Numbered from the stretch's first letter, positions 24,968 to 35,907 are shown. The stretch is DNA of 64,000 nt from Pseudomonadota bacterium (GCA_021819435.1 JAKARB010000011.1:1-64000), one strand, 5' to 3'. Program-made: numbers and translations. The notes: generated by a model not told the origin, from the sequence alone.

Positions 24968-25549
24968 TCAGGCATCGACCCAGGTCAGCGGCCAATCGCC
25001 GCTGCGCCATTTTTGCAGCCACATCATGCCGACGATGGTCTTCACGTCGGTGAGCTGGCCGTCGCGCATCCAATCCTCGAGCTCCTGCTGCGTGGCGGCA
25101 AAGACGTCGAGGAACTCGCCCTCGTCGAGGTGGCGCTCACCCGCTTTCAACCCTTCGGCGAACCAGATCTCGATGAACTCATCGGCGTAACCGATGACCG
25201 GGTGCATCACACCAGCACGGGCCCAACGGGTCGCGGTGTAACCGGTCTCTTCGAGCAGCTCGCGCTGGGCGCATCGAAGGCCGCCCTCGCCCGGGTCAAG
25301 CTTGCCGGCGGGGAACTCGATCATCACGCGCTTGACCGGGTGGCGGTACTGACGCTCGAGCACCAGGCGACCATCGGGCAGCACGGCCACGATCATCACT
25401 GCGCCCGGGTGCAGCACGTATTCGCGCGTCGCCTGCTTGCCATCGGGCAAGCGCACCTCGTCGCGCTGCACGCGGATGAACGAGCCCTCGTACACCCGCT
25501 CAGAACTCAGGGTGTGCTCGATCAGGTGCGCGTCTGGGTCGTGTTCCAT
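24968..25549 (-). CDS. NUDIX hydrolase, ADP-ribose pyrophosphatase-like
   Basis: A 193-aa cytosolic enzyme. The complete Nudix box lies at about 82-104 (GKLDPGEG ... RELLEETGY), and the layout with a leading beta domain resembles NudF-type ADP-ribose pyrophosphatases, which split ADP-ribose to AMP and ribose-5-phosphate. Substrate is inferred from the family. It is 21 bases downstream of the DUF2818 gene and 50 bases before DUF1178, the usual order after nuoN in Burkholderiales. Confidence 0.92.
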   Translation of the reverse strand: MEHDPDAHLIEHTLSSERVYEGSFIRVQRDEVRLPDGKQATREYVLHPGAVMIVAVLPDGRLVLERQYRHPVKRVMIEFPAGKLDPGEGGLRCAQRELLEETGYTATRWARAGVMHPVIGYADEFIEIWFAEGLKAGERHLDEGEFLDVFAATQQELEDWMRDGQLTDVKTIVGMMWLQKWRSGDWPLTWVDA

Positions 25550-25570
25550 GGTGATGCGGTGCTCGGCTGA

Positions 25571-25876
25571 TCAGTGCTTACGCAGGTAACGCCAGACGAA
25601 GCCCGGGAAGGCCAGCGTGAGGAACACGCACAGCCACACGGCGACGAACTCCCAGCGCACCACGCTGGCGCGTCCGAGATGGTTTTCCAGCGCCCGTCCG
25701 AGCAGCGCAATCAGCGTGCCATAGACCAGCAATTCCAAAACCCGCCATCCCACCGCCTTGGGTTCGCGGCGTGGCCCGAGCAGGAACAGGCGCTCGTTCA
25801 CGAATGGCAAATTGGCCGCGATCAACGCGGCCAGCAGCACGGTCAGGACGGCCCAGGCGGGGACCAGGCCCGTCAT
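25571..25876 (-). CDS. DUF2818 small membrane protein
   Basis: 101 aa with three hydrophobic segments (about 6-24, 45-62 and 76-94). The family nearly always lies directly after nuoN in betaproteobacteria, as here (42 bases downstream), which suggests a role linked to complex I, but none has been shown. No signal peptide beyond the first membrane segment. Confidence 0.9.
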   Translation of the reverse strand: MTGLVPAWAVLTVLLAALIAANLPFVNERLFLLGPRREPKAVGWRVLELLVYGTLIALLGRALENHLGRASVVRWEFVAVWLCVFLTLAFPGFVWRYLRKH

Positions 25877-25918
25877 GCCGCCCCCGCTTGGCGAAGCCGG
25901 TTCATCGCGGCCAGTTCG

Positions 25919-27400
25919 TCAGCCAGCCAGCGACTGCGTGATGGCACGGGCGCACAGCGAGAGCAGGCCGCTAGGCAGGATGCCCAGCACCAGCACAGCC
26001 AGTGCATTGGCCGAAAGCAGCAGGCGGGCACCCGAGCCTTCGGCCACGGCCTGAGTCTGCACCGGCTCGTCGAAGTACATGACCTTGACGACGCGCAGGT
26101 AGTAGAACGCGCCCACCAGCGACAGCAGCACCGCCAGGATGGAGAGTTGCAGCAGCAACGGCGAGTTGGTCGTGATCAGCGCCTGCAGCACGGCCAGCTT
26201 GGCGTAGAAGCCCACGGTCGGCGGGATGCCGGCCAGCGAGAACATGAACACGGCCATGACACCGGCCAGCACCGGGCTGCGCTTGGCCAGGCCTGCCAGG
26301 TCAGCCACCTGTTCCGACTCGAAGCCGGGACGCGACAGCACCATGATCAGGCCGAAGGTGCCCAGCGTGGTCAGCACATAGGTCAGCACGTAGAACAGCG
26401 AAGAGCCGTAGCCGTTGCCGGCCGACACGGTGTTGCCGGCGATCACGGTGGGCACGAAGCCCAGCAGCATGAAGCCCAGTTGCGCGATGCCCGAATAGGC
26501 CAGCATGCGCTTGAGGTTGGTCTGCGCGATAGCGGCCAGGTTGCCCAGCGTCATCGAGGCCACGGCCAGGATCATCATCATCTGCTGCCAGTCGGGGGCA
26601 AGGTTGATGAGCCCCTCGACCAAGATGCGCAGGGTGATGGCGAAGGCAGCCAGCTTCGGTGCACCGGCGATCAGCAGCGTGGCTGCCGTGGGCGCGCCCT
26701 GGTAGACGTCGGGCACCCACATGTGGAAAGGCACCACGCCGAGCTTGAAGGCCAGGCCGGAAACGATGAACACCAGGCCGAAAGCCAGCACCTGCTTGTT
26801 CACGTCACCCGTCAACGTGCCCTGGTAGACCTCGGCGATGTCGAGCGAGCCGGTGGCGCCGTACATCATCGACAGGCCGTAGAGCAGGAAGCCCGAGGCC
26901 AGCGCACCCAGCACGAAATACTTCATGGCGGCTTCGGTGGCCTGGGCGTTGTCGCGGCGCAGGGCCACCACGGCGTACAGCGACAGCGACATCAATTCCA
27001 GCCCCAGGTAGATGGCCAGGAAATTGTTGCCCATGATCATGATGCTGATGCCCAGCAGCGCGAACATGCTCAGGGTGTAGAGCTCGCCTTTGGCCAGCTC
27101 ACGTGGGCCGGCGTACACCTGTGCGTAGATCAGGCTGCCCATCACCGCCAGCGTGGCGCACAGGGCCAGCAGGTGGCCCATCGGGTCGATCACGACCATC
27201 TTCTGCATGGCATAGGCCGTTGCACCGTTGTCGATCTCGACGAGGTGCAAGGCCGCCACCACGGCCAGCGAAGCGAGGGTCAGGTAGTAGGTGGGACGGC
27301 GTTCGGGAGAAGTCACGAACAGGTCCAACAACGCCACCAGGCAGGCCATGCCCAGCAAGACGATCTCGGGTGTCACCGCGAGCCAGTTCAGGTCAGTCAT
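25919..27400 (-). CDS. nuoN: NADH-quinone oxidoreductase subunit N
   Basis: A 493-aa antiporter-like membrane subunit of complex I with about 14 membrane helices, one of three proton-pumping modules. The conserved core with a Lys in a broken helix is visible (KLGVVPFHMWVPDVY). Length agrees with other bacteria (485 aa in E. coli). It is the last nuo gene, 12 bases after nuoM, and is followed by DUF2818. Confidence 0.97.
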   Translation of the reverse strand: MTDLNWLAVTPEIVLLGMACLVALLDLFVTSPERRPTYYLTLASLAVVAALHLVEIDNGATAYAMQKMVVIDPMGHLLALCATLAVMGSLIYAQVYAGPRELAKGELYTLSMFALLGISIMIMGNNFLAIYLGLELMSLSLYAVVALRRDNAQATEAAMKYFVLGALASGFLLYGLSMMYGATGSLDIAEVYQGTLTGDVNKQVLAFGLVFIVSGLAFKLGVVPFHMWVPDVYQGAPTAATLLIAGAPKLAAFAITLRILVEGLINLAPDWQQMMMILAVASMTLGNLAAIAQTNLKRMLAYSGIAQLGFMLLGFVPTVIAGNTVSAGNGYGSSLFYVLTYVLTTLGTFGLIMVLSRPGFESEQVADLAGLAKRSPVLAGVMAVFMFSLAGIPPTVGFYAKLAVLQALITTNSPLLLQLSILAVLLSLVGAFYYLRVVKVMYFDEPVQTQAVAEGSGARLLLSANALAVLVLGILPSGLLSLCARAITQSLAG

Positions 27401-27412
27401 GTTGTTTCGGCC

Positions 27413-28900
27413 TCAGTTCAGCTTGCTTTGAGCGACGTGCTTGAGCAGCTCGGTCACCGAGACGTGCATCACGTCGGTGAACGGCTTGGGCTGGAGGCCC
27501 ATCCACAGCACGGCGGCCGCCAGCACGGCCAGGATCAGGAATTCGCGGGCGTTGATGTCGCTCAGGCCGCGCACGTCGTCGTTGGTCACGTCACCGAAGT
27601 AGACGCGCTTGTACATCCACAGGGTGTAGGCGGCACCGAAAATCAACGCGGTAGCGGCCAGGGCACCGATCAGGAAGTCGTGCTTCACCGCGCCCAGGAT
27701 CACCATCCACTCGCCAACGAAACCAGCGGTGCCCGGCAGGCCGCAGTTGGCCATCGAGAACAGCAGCGCGAAGGCAGCGAACTTGGGCATGGTGTTGACC
27801 ACGCCACCGTAAGAAGCGATTTCACGCGAGTGCACGCGGTCGTACAGCACGCCGATGCTCAGGAACATGGCGCCCGACACGAAGCCGTGCGAAATCATCT
27901 GCACCAGGCCACCGGAGATGCCCAGCTCATTGAAGATGAAGAAGCCCAGGGTCACGAAACCCATGTGCGCGATGGACGAATACGCCACCAGCTTCTTCAT
28001 GTCCTGCTGCACCATCGCCACCAGGCCGATGTAAATCACGCCGATCAGCGACAGGGTGATCACCACCGGCGCAAACTCGTGAGAGGCATCGGGCACGATG
28101 GGCAGCATGAAGCGCAGGAAACCATAGCAGCCCAGCTTAAGCATGATCGCAGCCAGCACGGCCGAGCCACCCGTGGGCGCTTCGACGTGCACGTCGGGCA
28201 GCCAGGTGTGCACCGGGAACATCGGCACCTTCACGGCGAAGGCCGCGAAGAAGGCACCGAACAACAGGGCCTGGGGCGTGGCGCCCAGCGGCAGCTTGTG
28301 CCAGTCGAGGATGCTGAACGAGCCGCCCGACTTGTAGTACAGGAAGACGAGCGCCACCAGCATCAGCAGCGAGCCCAGCAGCGTGTACAGGAAGAACTTG
28401 AAGGCGGCGTACACCCGGCGCGGGCCGCCCCACACGCCGATGATGATGTACATCGGGATCAGCGTGGCTTCGAAGAACACGTAGAACAGCATGCCGTCGA
28501 GCGCGGCGAACACACCGATCATCAGGCCCGACAGGATCAGGAAGGCGCCGAAGTACTGGTGCGGGCGGTCTTCGATCACCTCCCAGCCGGCCAGCACCAC
28601 GATGATGGTGATGAAGGCCGTCAGGGGCACGAACCACATCGAGATGCCGTCAACACCCAGGTGGTACATGATGTTGAAGCGCTCGATCCAGGGCGCCTTC
28701 TCGACGAACTGCATCGCGGCCGTCGTCGTGTCGAAGCTGGTCATCAGCGGGATGGTGACCAGGAAGCCGGCGATCGCGCCGACCAGGGCGATCCAGCGCG
28801 CGACGCCGGGGTTCTCCTGGCGACCAGCGGCCAGCAGCAGGAGCCCGAAGGCCACCGGAACCCAGATGGCCAGAGAAAGGATGTTGGACATGGTTTGCAT
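27413..28900 (-). CDS. nuoM: NADH-quinone oxidoreductase subunit M
   Basis: A 495-aa antiporter-like, proton-pumping membrane subunit with about 14 helices. The family signature around KVPMFPVHTWLPDVHVEAPT contains the key Lys and the loop into the broken helix. A GAGGA ribosome site eight bases upstream supports the ATG at 28900; an in-frame ATG three codons later is possible. 15 bases after nuoL. Confidence 0.97.
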   Translation of the reverse strand: MQTMSNILSLAIWVPVAFGLLLLAAGRQENPGVARWIALVGAIAGFLVTIPLMTSFDTTTAAMQFVEKAPWIERFNIMYHLGVDGISMWFVPLTAFITIIVVLAGWEVIEDRPHQYFGAFLILSGLMIGVFAALDGMLFYVFFEATLIPMYIIIGVWGGPRRVYAAFKFFLYTLLGSLLMLVALVFLYYKSGGSFSILDWHKLPLGATPQALLFGAFFAAFAVKVPMFPVHTWLPDVHVEAPTGGSAVLAAIMLKLGCYGFLRFMLPIVPDASHEFAPVVITLSLIGVIYIGLVAMVQQDMKKLVAYSSIAHMGFVTLGFFIFNELGISGGLVQMISHGFVSGAMFLSIGVLYDRVHSREIASYGGVVNTMPKFAAFALLFSMANCGLPGTAGFVGEWMVILGAVKHDFLIGALAATALIFGAAYTLWMYKRVYFGDVTNDDVRGLSDINAREFLILAVLAAAVLWMGLQPKPFTDVMHVSVTELLKHVAQSKLN

Positions 28901-28915
28901 GGCGGGTCCTCGTGC

Positions 28916-30919
28916 TCAGGGCTGCATGAACACGAACCAGGTCATGAGGGCGAACACCCCCAGGATCATGACCAGCGCGTAGTGATAGAGGTAACCGGTC
29001 TGGAACAGGCGGACCACCGAGCCGATCAAGCCGACCAGCTTGGCCGAACCGTTGACGAGGAGGCCGTCGATCAGGGCCACGTCGCCGATCTTCCAGAACC
29101 CTCGGCCGAGCAGGCGGGCGCCGGCGGCAAAGATGTTCTCGTTGATCCAGTCCATGAAGTACTTGTTCTCGCCGATGACGATCAGCGGCCGCAGCACGCG
29201 GGCGAAGAACGCCGGGATCTGCGGGGCCACCAGGTAGAACACGAAGGCCGTGACCACGCCACCCAGCGCCAGGAAGAACGGCAGCGTGGTGAAACCGTGC
29301 AGGGCCATGGCGGTGGCGCCGTGGAACTCGTGCTTGAGCTCTTCCATGGCGTGGTGGGCTTCGTGGTTGACGAAGATCGCGCCCTTGAAGAAGTCACCGA
29401 AGAGCATCGGCTCGATGGCCAGGAAACCGATCACCACCGAGGGGATGGCCAGCAGCAGCAGCGGGGCCGTCACCACCCAGGGCGACTCGTGCGGCTCGTG
29501 GTGGTGATCGCCATGGTCGTCGTGGTGGTCGTGCTCGCCAGGGAACGGCTTGTGGTGGAAGTGCTCCTTGCCATGGAAGACGAGGAAGTACATCCGGAAG
29601 CTGTAGAAAGCGGTGATGAACACCCCTGCCGTCACGGCGAAGATCGCGAAGTTGGCGGCCGGCAGGTGGCTGGCGTGCACCGCTTCGATGATCGAGTCCT
29701 TCGAGTAAAAACCGGCGAAGAACGGCGTGCCGATCAGGGCCAAGTTGCCCAGCAACGAGGTGATCCAGGTGATGGGCATGCGCTTCCAGAGGCCGCCCAT
29801 GTTGCGGATGTCCTGGTCGTGGTGCATGCCGATGATGACCGAGCCGGCGCCGAGGAACAGCAGGGCCTTGAAGAAGGCGTGCGTCATCAGGTGGAAGACG
29901 GCCACGTTGTAGGCCGACACGCCCAGCGCCACGGTCATGTAACCCAGCTGCGACAGCGTGGAGTAGGCCACCACGCGCTTGATGTCGTTCTGGATGATGC
30001 CGAGGAAACCCATGAACAGCGCCGTGATGGAGCCGATCACCAGGATGAAGTTCAGCGCGGCGTCGGACAGCTCGAACAGCGGCGACATGCGCGAGACCAT
30101 GAAGATGCCGGCCGTCACCATCGTGGCGGCGTGGATCAGCGCGGAGATCGGGGTCGGGCCTTCCATCGAATCGGGCAGCCACACGTGCAGCGGGAACTGC
30201 GCCGACTTGCCCATCGCACCGATGAACAGGCAAATGCAGATCACCGTGATCAGGGCCCAGTCCGTCTTGGGCAGGGTCAGCGCGGTCAGCTCGTTGGCCT
30301 TGGCGAACAGCTCGGTGTAGTTCAGCGTGCCGGTGTAGGCCAGCAGCAGGCCGATGCCCAGGATGAAGCCGAAGTCACCCACGCGGTTGACCAGGAAGGC
30401 CTTCATGTTGGCGAAGATCGCCGTGGGCTTCTTGAACCAGAAGCCGATCAGCAGGTACGACACCAGGCCCACCGCCTCCCAGCCGAAGAACAGCTGCAGC
30501 AGGTTGTTGCTCATCACGAGCATCAACATCGAGAAGGTGAACAGCGAGATGTAGCTGAAGAAGCGCTGGTAGCCCGGGTCTTCTTCCATGTAGCCGATGG
30601 TGTAGATGTGCACCATCAGCGACACGAAGGTCACCACGCACATCATCATCGCCGTCAGGCCGTCGACCATGAAGCCGACTTCCATCTTGAGGGAGCCCAG
30701 GGTCATCCACTCGTAGACGGTCGAGTTGAAGCTGGCGCCATCCACCGCAACGGCCTTCAAGGTCATGGCGGAGAAGATGAACGAGATCAGCACGCCCAGG
30801 ATGGTGACGATGTGCGCGGGACGCCGGCCGATGTAGCCGCCGAACAGGCCGGCGACGATCGAGCCGACCAGCGGTGCCAGCGGCACCACCAGCAGGTTGT
30901 TGAGGGAAAGCTCAGACAT
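28916..30919 (-). CDS. nuoL: NADH-quinone oxidoreductase subunit L
   Basis: A 667-aa membrane subunit with about 16 helices, including the long lateral helix that ties the pump modules together. The core GKSAQFPLHVWLPDSMEGPTP is present. A loop at about 448-478 is extremely rich in His, Asp and Glu (HDHHDDHGDHHH), which could bind metal but may be only a soluble loop. A good AGGAG precedes the ATG. It lies between nuoK and nuoM in the usual order. Confidence 0.98.
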   Translation of the reverse strand: MSELSLNNLLVVPLAPLVGSIVAGLFGGYIGRRPAHIVTILGVLISFIFSAMTLKAVAVDGASFNSTVYEWMTLGSLKMEVGFMVDGLTAMMMCVVTFVSLMVHIYTIGYMEEDPGYQRFFSYISLFTFSMLMLVMSNNLLQLFFGWEAVGLVSYLLIGFWFKKPTAIFANMKAFLVNRVGDFGFILGIGLLLAYTGTLNYTELFAKANELTALTLPKTDWALITVICICLFIGAMGKSAQFPLHVWLPDSMEGPTPISALIHAATMVTAGIFMVSRMSPLFELSDAALNFILVIGSITALFMGFLGIIQNDIKRVVAYSTLSQLGYMTVALGVSAYNVAVFHLMTHAFFKALLFLGAGSVIIGMHHDQDIRNMGGLWKRMPITWITSLLGNLALIGTPFFAGFYSKDSIIEAVHASHLPAANFAIFAVTAGVFITAFYSFRMYFLVFHGKEHFHHKPFPGEHDHHDDHGDHHHEPHESPWVVTAPLLLLAIPSVVIGFLAIEPMLFGDFFKGAIFVNHEAHHAMEELKHEFHGATAMALHGFTTLPFFLALGGVVTAFVFYLVAPQIPAFFARVLRPLIVIGENKYFMDWINENIFAAGARLLGRGFWKIGDVALIDGLLVNGSAKLVGLIGSVVRLFQTGYLYHYALVMILGVFALMTWFVFMQP

Positions 30920-30943
30920 GGTTGTTGTTCTCCTGGCGTCGCA

Positions 30944-31258
30944 TCAGCCCTTGAGGGTGTCGAGTTCGTCCACGCTGATCGACGAGCGATTGCGGAACAA
31001 CACCACCAGGATGGCCAGACCGATGGCCGACTCGGCGGCCGCCACAGTCAGGATGAAGAACACGAAGACCTGGCCGTCCATGTCCCCCAGGTAATGGGAG
31101 AAGGCCACGAAGTTCATGTTCACGGCCAGGAGCATCAGCTCGATGGCCATCAGCAACACGATCAGGTTCTTGCGGTTCAGGAAAATGCCGATGACCGACA
31201 TCGCGAACAGGATGGCACCGAGCGACAGGAAGTGCCCGAGGGTGATCGAGGTGGTCAT
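30944..31258 (-). CDS. nuoK: NADH-quinone oxidoreductase subunit K
   Basis: A 104-aa protein with three membrane helices. The two buried glutamates needed for proton transfer in the family are at E40 and E76. Its ATG overlaps the nuoJ stop by four bases (ATGA), so translation is coupled. Length is typical (100 aa in E. coli). Confidence 0.97.
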   Translation of the reverse strand: MTTSITLGHFLSLGAILFAMSVIGIFLNRKNLIVLLMAIELMLLAVNMNFVAFSHYLGDMDGQVFVFFILTVAAAESAIGLAILVVLFRNRSSISVDELDTLKG

Positions 31259-31890
31259 GCCTGGCCTCCTTGTTCGTTTTGGGGGGCTGGGGCCTCGACC
31301 TGGGGTGCCACCTTGATCACGCGCAGGCGGTCGGCCTTCTTGACGCGGACCTGCTCACCCACGTTCTGCGAGCGCGAGTCCTTGCGCTGGCGCAGCGTCA
31401 GGGCGATGGCGGCGATGATGCCCACCAGCAGGATGACGGCGGCCACCTGCACAGGGAACAGGTAATGCGTGTAGAGCTCAATGCCCAGCGCCTTGGTGTT
31501 GGCGACCTGGGCCACTTCGGGCGGCATGGGCTTGGCCGTCGGCAGGTCGAAGCCGCGCGTCAGCACGAAGGACATTTCCAGGGCGATGATCACGCCGATG
31601 ATGCCGGCGATGGGGAAGTGCTTCCAGAAGCCCTGGCGCAGCGAATCGACGTTGATGTCGAGCATCATCACCACGAACAGGAAGAGCACCATCACCGCGC
31701 CAACGTAGACGAGCACGAGGGCGATGGCGAGGAACTCGGCCTGCAGCAGCATCCAGATGCAGGAGGCGCTGGCGAAGGCCAGCACGAGGTGCAAGGCGGC
31801 GGTCACCGGGCTCTTGGCGGTGATCACGCGGAAGCCCGCGTAGACCAGCACGAAGGCGAAGGTGTAGAAAAGTAGGCTGAAGGTGTCCAT
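31255..31890 (-). CDS. nuoJ: NADH-quinone oxidoreductase subunit J
   Basis: A 211-aa membrane subunit with five predicted helices in the first 165 residues, including the segment ([19 protein letters not shown]) that forms the pi-bulge helix near the quinone path. The cytosolic C-terminal 45 residues (Arg/Lys-rich then Pro/Gln/Ala-rich) are longer than in E. coli (184 aa). It overlaps nuoK by four bases and follows nuoI by 6. Confidence 0.96.
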   Translation of the reverse strand: MDTFSLLFYTFAFVLVYAGFRVITAKSPVTAALHLVLAFASASCIWMLLQAEFLAIALVLVYVGAVMVLFLFVVMMLDINVDSLRQGFWKHFPIAGIIGVIIALEMSFVLTRGFDLPTAKPMPPEVAQVANTKALGIELYTHYLFPVQVAAVILLVGIIAAIALTLRQRKDSRSQNVGEQVRVKKADRLRVIKVAPQVEAPAPQNEQGGQA

Positions 31891-31896
31891 GATCGG

Positions 31897-32388
31897 TCAG
31901 CGATATTTCGCGTCCGCCTCCTTGTTGGCTGCGATGTCCTTTTCGTAGCGATCGCCCACCGCGAGGAGCATGTCCTTGGTGAAGTACAGGTCGCCACGCT
32001 TTTCACCGTGGTATTCGAAGATGTGCGTCTCGACGATGGCGTCGACCGGGCAGCTCTCTTCGCAGAAACCGCAGAAGATGCACTTGGTCAGGTCGATGTC
32101 GTAGCGCGTGGTGCGGCGCTGGCCGTCTTCGCGCACGGCCGACTCGATGGTGATGGCCATGGCCGGGCAGACCGCTTCGCACAGCTTGCAGGCGATGCAG
32201 CGCTCTTCGCCGTTCTCATAACGACGCTGGGCGTGCAGGCCACGGAAGCGCGGCGACATCGGGGTCTTTTCTTCCGGGAACTGCACGGTGATGTGCGGTT
32301 TCAGGAAGTGGCGGCCAGTCACGGCCAGGCCCTTGAACAACTCCAGCAGGAAGAAGCTGGAGACGAATTCCTTGAAGGACGTGCTCAT
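31897..32388 (-). CDS. nuoI: NADH-quinone oxidoreductase subunit I
   Basis: A 163-aa ferredoxin-like subunit of the peripheral arm carrying two [4Fe-4S] clusters (N6a, N6b) that pass electrons to NuoB. Both Cys sets are complete: C64/C67/C70 with C113 for one cluster and C103/C106/C109 with C74 for the other. The N-terminal amphipathic helix docks on the membrane arm. It lies 20 bases after nuoH. Confidence 0.97.
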   Translation of the reverse strand: MSTSFKEFVSSFFLLELFKGLAVTGRHFLKPHITVQFPEEKTPMSPRFRGLHAQRRYENGEERCIACKLCEAVCPAMAITIESAVREDGQRRTTRYDIDLTKCIFCGFCEESCPVDAIVETHIFEYHGEKRGDLYFTKDMLLAVGDRYEKDIAANKEADAKYR

Positions 32389-32408
32389 GGTCGGGTGTCC
32401 TCTCAGTC

Positions 32409-33467
32409 TCAGTTCCAGATGTTCCAGGGAGACATCATCCAGACGCCCACCACGATCAGCCAGACCAGGGTGACGGGGATGAAGATCTTCCAGCCCAGGC
32501 GCATGATCTGGTCATAGCGGAAGCGCGGGAACGAGGCGCGCACCCACAGGAACATCGTGACGATGATGAAGGCCTTGATGCCGAGCCAGATCCAGCCCGG
32601 GATGAAGCTCAGTGCCTCGATCGGGGCCAGCCAGCCGCCGAAGAACATGATGGCGGCCAGGGTGGAGACCAGGATCATGTTGGCGTACTCGGCCAGGAAG
32701 AACATGGCGAAGGACATGCCCGAGTACTCGATCATGTGGCCGGCCACGATTTCCGATTCGCCTTCGACCACGTCGAAAGGGTGGCGGTTCGTTTCAGCCA
32801 GGCCGGAGATGAAGTACACGACCGTGATGGGCAGCAACGGCAGCCAGTTCCAGGACAGGAAGTTCAGGCCCATGCCAGCGAAGTGGCCCTTGTTCTGACT
32901 GAGCACGATCTCGCTCATGTTGAGCGAGCCGGCGGTCATCAGCACGATCACGAAGCAGAAGCCCATCGCGATTTCGTACGACACCATCTGGGCCGAAGCG
33001 CGCAGCGCACCCAGGAAGGCGTACTTCGAGTTCGAAGCCCAGCCGGCGATGATCACGCCATAGACTTCCATCGAGGTGATGGCCATCAGGAACAGCAGGC
33101 CGGCGTTGACGTTGGCCAGGGCCACCTCGGGGCCGAAGGGGATCACGGCCCAGGCGGCCAGGGCCGGCATGATGGTCATGATCGGGCCCAGGAAGAACAG
33201 GCCCTTGTTGGCCGCCGTCGGGGTGATGATCTCCTTGAAGATCAGCTTGACCGCGTCAGCGATGGGCTGAAGCAGGCCGCCAGGGCCAGTGCGGTTAGGA
33301 CCCGGACGGATCTGCGACCAGCCGATGGCCTTGCGCTCCCACAGGGTCAGGTAGGCGACGCAGCCGAGCAGCGGCAGCAGCAGGGCCACGATCTTGATGA
33401 GCGACCAAACCACGGGCCATGCGGCACCCAGGTTGGCAGCTCCAGCGTTGTAGAGGGTGTCAATCAT
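32409..33467 (-). CDS. nuoH: NADH-quinone oxidoreductase subunit H
   Basis: A 352-aa subunit with eight membrane helices that forms the quinone chamber with NuoB and NuoD. Conserved loops such as [20 protein letters not shown] and [19 protein letters not shown] are visible. The ATG at 33467 (MIDTLYN) follows GGGGAGACAA; the frame remains open upstream into nuoG but without coding pattern. 19 bases downstream of nuoG. Confidence 0.97.
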   Translation of the reverse strand: MIDTLYNAGAANLGAAWPVVWSLIKIVALLLPLLGCVAYLTLWERKAIGWSQIRPGPNRTGPGGLLQPIADAVKLIFKEIITPTAANKGLFFLGPIMTIMPALAAWAVIPFGPEVALANVNAGLLFLMAITSMEVYGVIIAGWASNSKYAFLGALRASAQMVSYEIAMGFCFVIVLMTAGSLNMSEIVLSQNKGHFAGMGLNFLSWNWLPLLPITVVYFISGLAETNRHPFDVVEGESEIVAGHMIEYSGMSFAMFFLAEYANMILVSTLAAIMFFGGWLAPIEALSFIPGWIWLGIKAFIIVTMFLWVRASFPRFRYDQIMRLGWKIFIPVTLVWLIVVGVWMMSPWNIWN

Positions 33468-33486
33468 TGTTTGTCTCCCCTGCCCT

Positions 33487-35802
33487 TCAGGCCTTCTCGA
33501 CGCGGATGGCGCCGAAGGCGGCACCCAGCGTGGCGGTGGCGGGATGGCCGGTGGGCACACGCACGACGTTGGCCGGCAGGCTGGCGTCGAGCATGGCGGG
33601 CAGCACGGCCGAGGCCGAGTCCTGCGACACCTTGACCTGGGCGCCATCGCTCAGGCCCAACTCGGCCCACAGCGCGGGCGGCAGGCTGGCGACCGGGGCT
33701 TTGGCGTCGGCCGTGGCTTGCAGCGAGGGCGAACGGCGCACCAGGGCGTCGGCGCTGTAGATCGGCACGTCGGCCAGGCGCTCCAGGACGCCGGTACCGG
33801 CGCTCAGGGTGATGGCGGCCGAGGTGGCGTTGTTGAGCTTGGTAGTCAACGCGGCCAGGTCGCCCAGGGCACGGGCCTTGACCTCTTCCGAGGTCTCGAA
33901 GGCGAAGTCGGCCAGGCCCAGCATCGTGCCGAGCACGCGCAGCACCTTCCAAGCCGGACGGGTCTCGCCCAGGGGCTTGACCACGCCGTGGAAGCTCTGC
34001 GCGCGGCCTTCGGCGTTGACGAAGGTGCCCGAGGTTTCGCTGAACGGCGCGACGGGCAAGATCACGTCGGCGTACTCGGGGGCGCGCCCCTTGAAGGGGC
34101 TCATCACCACGACCATCTCGGCGGCCTGCACGGCGGCCACGGCGGCGGTGGGGTTGGCGGTGTCCAGCTCAGGCTCGACGCCCAGCAGCACCATGGCCTT
34201 GATGGACTTGCCAGACAGCATCTGGCCGGCGTTGAGGCCGCCCTGCTTGGGCTGCGCGCCCACGAGTTGGGCGCCAACCGTGTTGGCGGCTTCGCCCAGG
34301 AAGCCCAGCTTGGCGCCGGTCTTCTCTGCGATCCACTGGCCCAGGGCCTGCAGCGTCGAGGCTTGCGGGTGTTGCGCAGCGGCGTTGCCCAGCAGCACGG
34401 CCTTGTTCTGGCCAGACAGCAGCGAGGCGGCGATGGCCTTGGCGGCGTCGGTGGCGGTGCCGTTGCATGGGATGTCGGTGCCGAGCTGGTTGGCGATGGC
34501 CACGGCCACGTCGCCCAGGGCCTGGGCCCAGGCGCTCGGCGCCACGGTCACGCGTTGGGCCAGGGGCATCAGCCAGTCATCGTTGGCCGCGCCGATGGCG
34601 GAAACCTTGGCACCGCGCTTGGCCGCCTGGCGCAGGCGCGAGGCGAACAGCGGGTGGTCTTTGCGCAGGAAGGAGCCGACCACGAGGGCGCGGTCGAGGG
34701 TGCTCAGCTCGGCGATGGACAGGCCCAGCCAGCGGGCACCGACACCCGTGGAGAAATCGGCGTTGCGCAGGCGGGTATCGACGTTGTCGGAACCCAGGCC
34801 GCGCACCAGTTGGCCCAGCAGGTGGAGCTCTTCGACCGTGCTGTGCTCGGTGGCCAGCGCGCCGATGGCGGCGGCACCGTGTTCGGTCTTCACGCCCTTG
34901 AGGCCATTGGCCACGTATTCCAGAGCGGTGGTCCAGTCGACCTCGCGCCACTGGCCGCCCTGCTTGATCATGGGCTGGGTCAGGCGGTCGTCGCTGTTGA
35001 GGGCTTCGTAGCTGAAGCGGTCGCGGTCGGCGAGCCAGCATTCGTTGACCGACTCGTTCTCGAGCGGCACCACGCGCAGCACCTTGCCGTTCTTGACCTG
35101 CACGATCAGGTTGGCACCGGTGGAGTCATGCGGCGAAACGCTCTTGCGGCGCGACAGCTCCCAGGTGCGGGCGCTGTAGCGGAAAGGTTTGCTGGTGAGC
35201 GCGCCGACCGGGCAGATGTCGATCATGTTGCCCGACAGCTCCGAGTCGATCGAGCGTCCGACGAAGGTCTCGATCTCGGAGTGCTCGCCACGGTTGGACA
35301 TGCCGAGCTCCATCACGCCGGCGATTTCCTGGCCGAAGCGCACGCAGCGGGTGCACTGAATGCAGCGGCTCATCTCTTCCATCGAGATCAGCGGGCCCAC
35401 GTCCTTGGGAAACACCACGCGCTTTTCTTCGGCGTAGCGCGACTTGCTGCCACCGTAGCCCACCGCCAGGTCTTGCAGCTGGCACTCACCGCCCTGGTCG
35501 CAGATCGGGCAGTCCAGCGGGTGGTTGATCAGCAGGAACTCCATGACGGACTGCTGAGCCTTCACGGCCTTCTCGCTCTTGGTGCGCACGATCATGCCCT
35601 GCGTCACCGGGGTGGCGCAGGCGGGCATGGGCTTGGGGGCCTTCTCGATGTCCACCAGACACATGCGGCAGTTGGCCGCCACCGACAGCTTCTTGTGGTA
35701 GCAGAAGTGCGGGATGAAGGTGCCGTTTTCTTCGGCGGCCCGGATCAGCATGGAGCCTTCCTGAGCCTGGACCTTGCGGCCGTCGATTTCGATTTCAACC
35801 AT
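33487..35802 (-). CDS. nuoG: NADH-quinone oxidoreductase subunit G
   Basis: A 771-aa peripheral-arm subunit. Cluster ligands are intact: [2Fe-2S] N1b at C34, C45, C48 and C62; [4Fe-4S] N5 at H94, C98, C101 and C107; N4 at C147, C150, C153 and C197. The remaining 570 residues form a molybdopterin-oxidoreductase-like fold without cofactor, Ala-rich and less conserved. It is shorter than E. coli NuoG (908 aa), usual for betaproteobacteria. A REP-like element fills the 105-base gap after nuoF. Confidence 0.97.
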   Translation of the reverse strand: MVEIEIDGRKVQAQEGSMLIRAAEENGTFIPHFCYHKKLSVAANCRMCLVDIEKAPKPMPACATPVTQGMIVRTKSEKAVKAQQSVMEFLLINHPLDCPICDQGGECQLQDLAVGYGGSKSRYAEEKRVVFPKDVGPLISMEEMSRCIQCTRCVRFGQEIAGVMELGMSNRGEHSEIETFVGRSIDSELSGNMIDICPVGALTSKPFRYSARTWELSRRKSVSPHDSTGANLIVQVKNGKVLRVVPLENESVNECWLADRDRFSYEALNSDDRLTQPMIKQGGQWREVDWTTALEYVANGLKGVKTEHGAAAIGALATEHSTVEELHLLGQLVRGLGSDNVDTRLRNADFSTGVGARWLGLSIAELSTLDRALVVGSFLRKDHPLFASRLRQAAKRGAKVSAIGAANDDWLMPLAQRVTVAPSAWAQALGDVAVAIANQLGTDIPCNGTATDAAKAIAASLLSGQNKAVLLGNAAAQHPQASTLQALGQWIAEKTGAKLGFLGEAANTVGAQLVGAQPKQGGLNAGQMLSGKSIKAMVLLGVEPELDTANPTAAVAAVQAAEMVVVMSPFKGRAPEYADVILPVAPFSETSGTFVNAEGRAQSFHGVVKPLGETRPAWKVLRVLGTMLGLADFAFETSEEVKARALGDLAALTTKLNNATSAAITLSAGTGVLERLADVPIYSADALVRRSPSLQATADAKAPVASLPPALWAELGLSDGAQVKVSQDSASAVLPAMLDASLPANVVRVPTGHPATATLGAAFGAIRVEKA

Positions 35803-35819
35803 ATCGTTTACTCACCTTT

Positions 35820-35907
35820 TGCGGCGTGCGGCCGGCCTTTCGCCGGGCCGCCCCAAGGAAGGCCAGCCCCCTTGGGGGGCAGCGAGGTATTCCGAGCGTG
35901 GGGGCGC
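35820..35907. repeat. REP-like element between nuoF and nuoG
   Basis: Two back-to-back G+C-rich hairpins: GCGGCCGGC...GCCGGGCCGC (about 35828-35851) and GCCCCCTTGGGGGGC, followed by an AGCGAGG...CGAGCGTGGGGGC tail. The tail and core resemble the element at 39089-39163. It occupies nearly the whole gap between nuoF and nuoG, whereas most other nuo gaps are 6-26 bases. Confidence 0.6.

Noticed and set aside
25574-31465. Very long open frame (1963 codons) on the plus strand across the nuo operon
   Set aside because: It lies antisense to five well-identified nuo genes and others, is absurdly His/Gln-rich, and results from strong third-position G+C bias.
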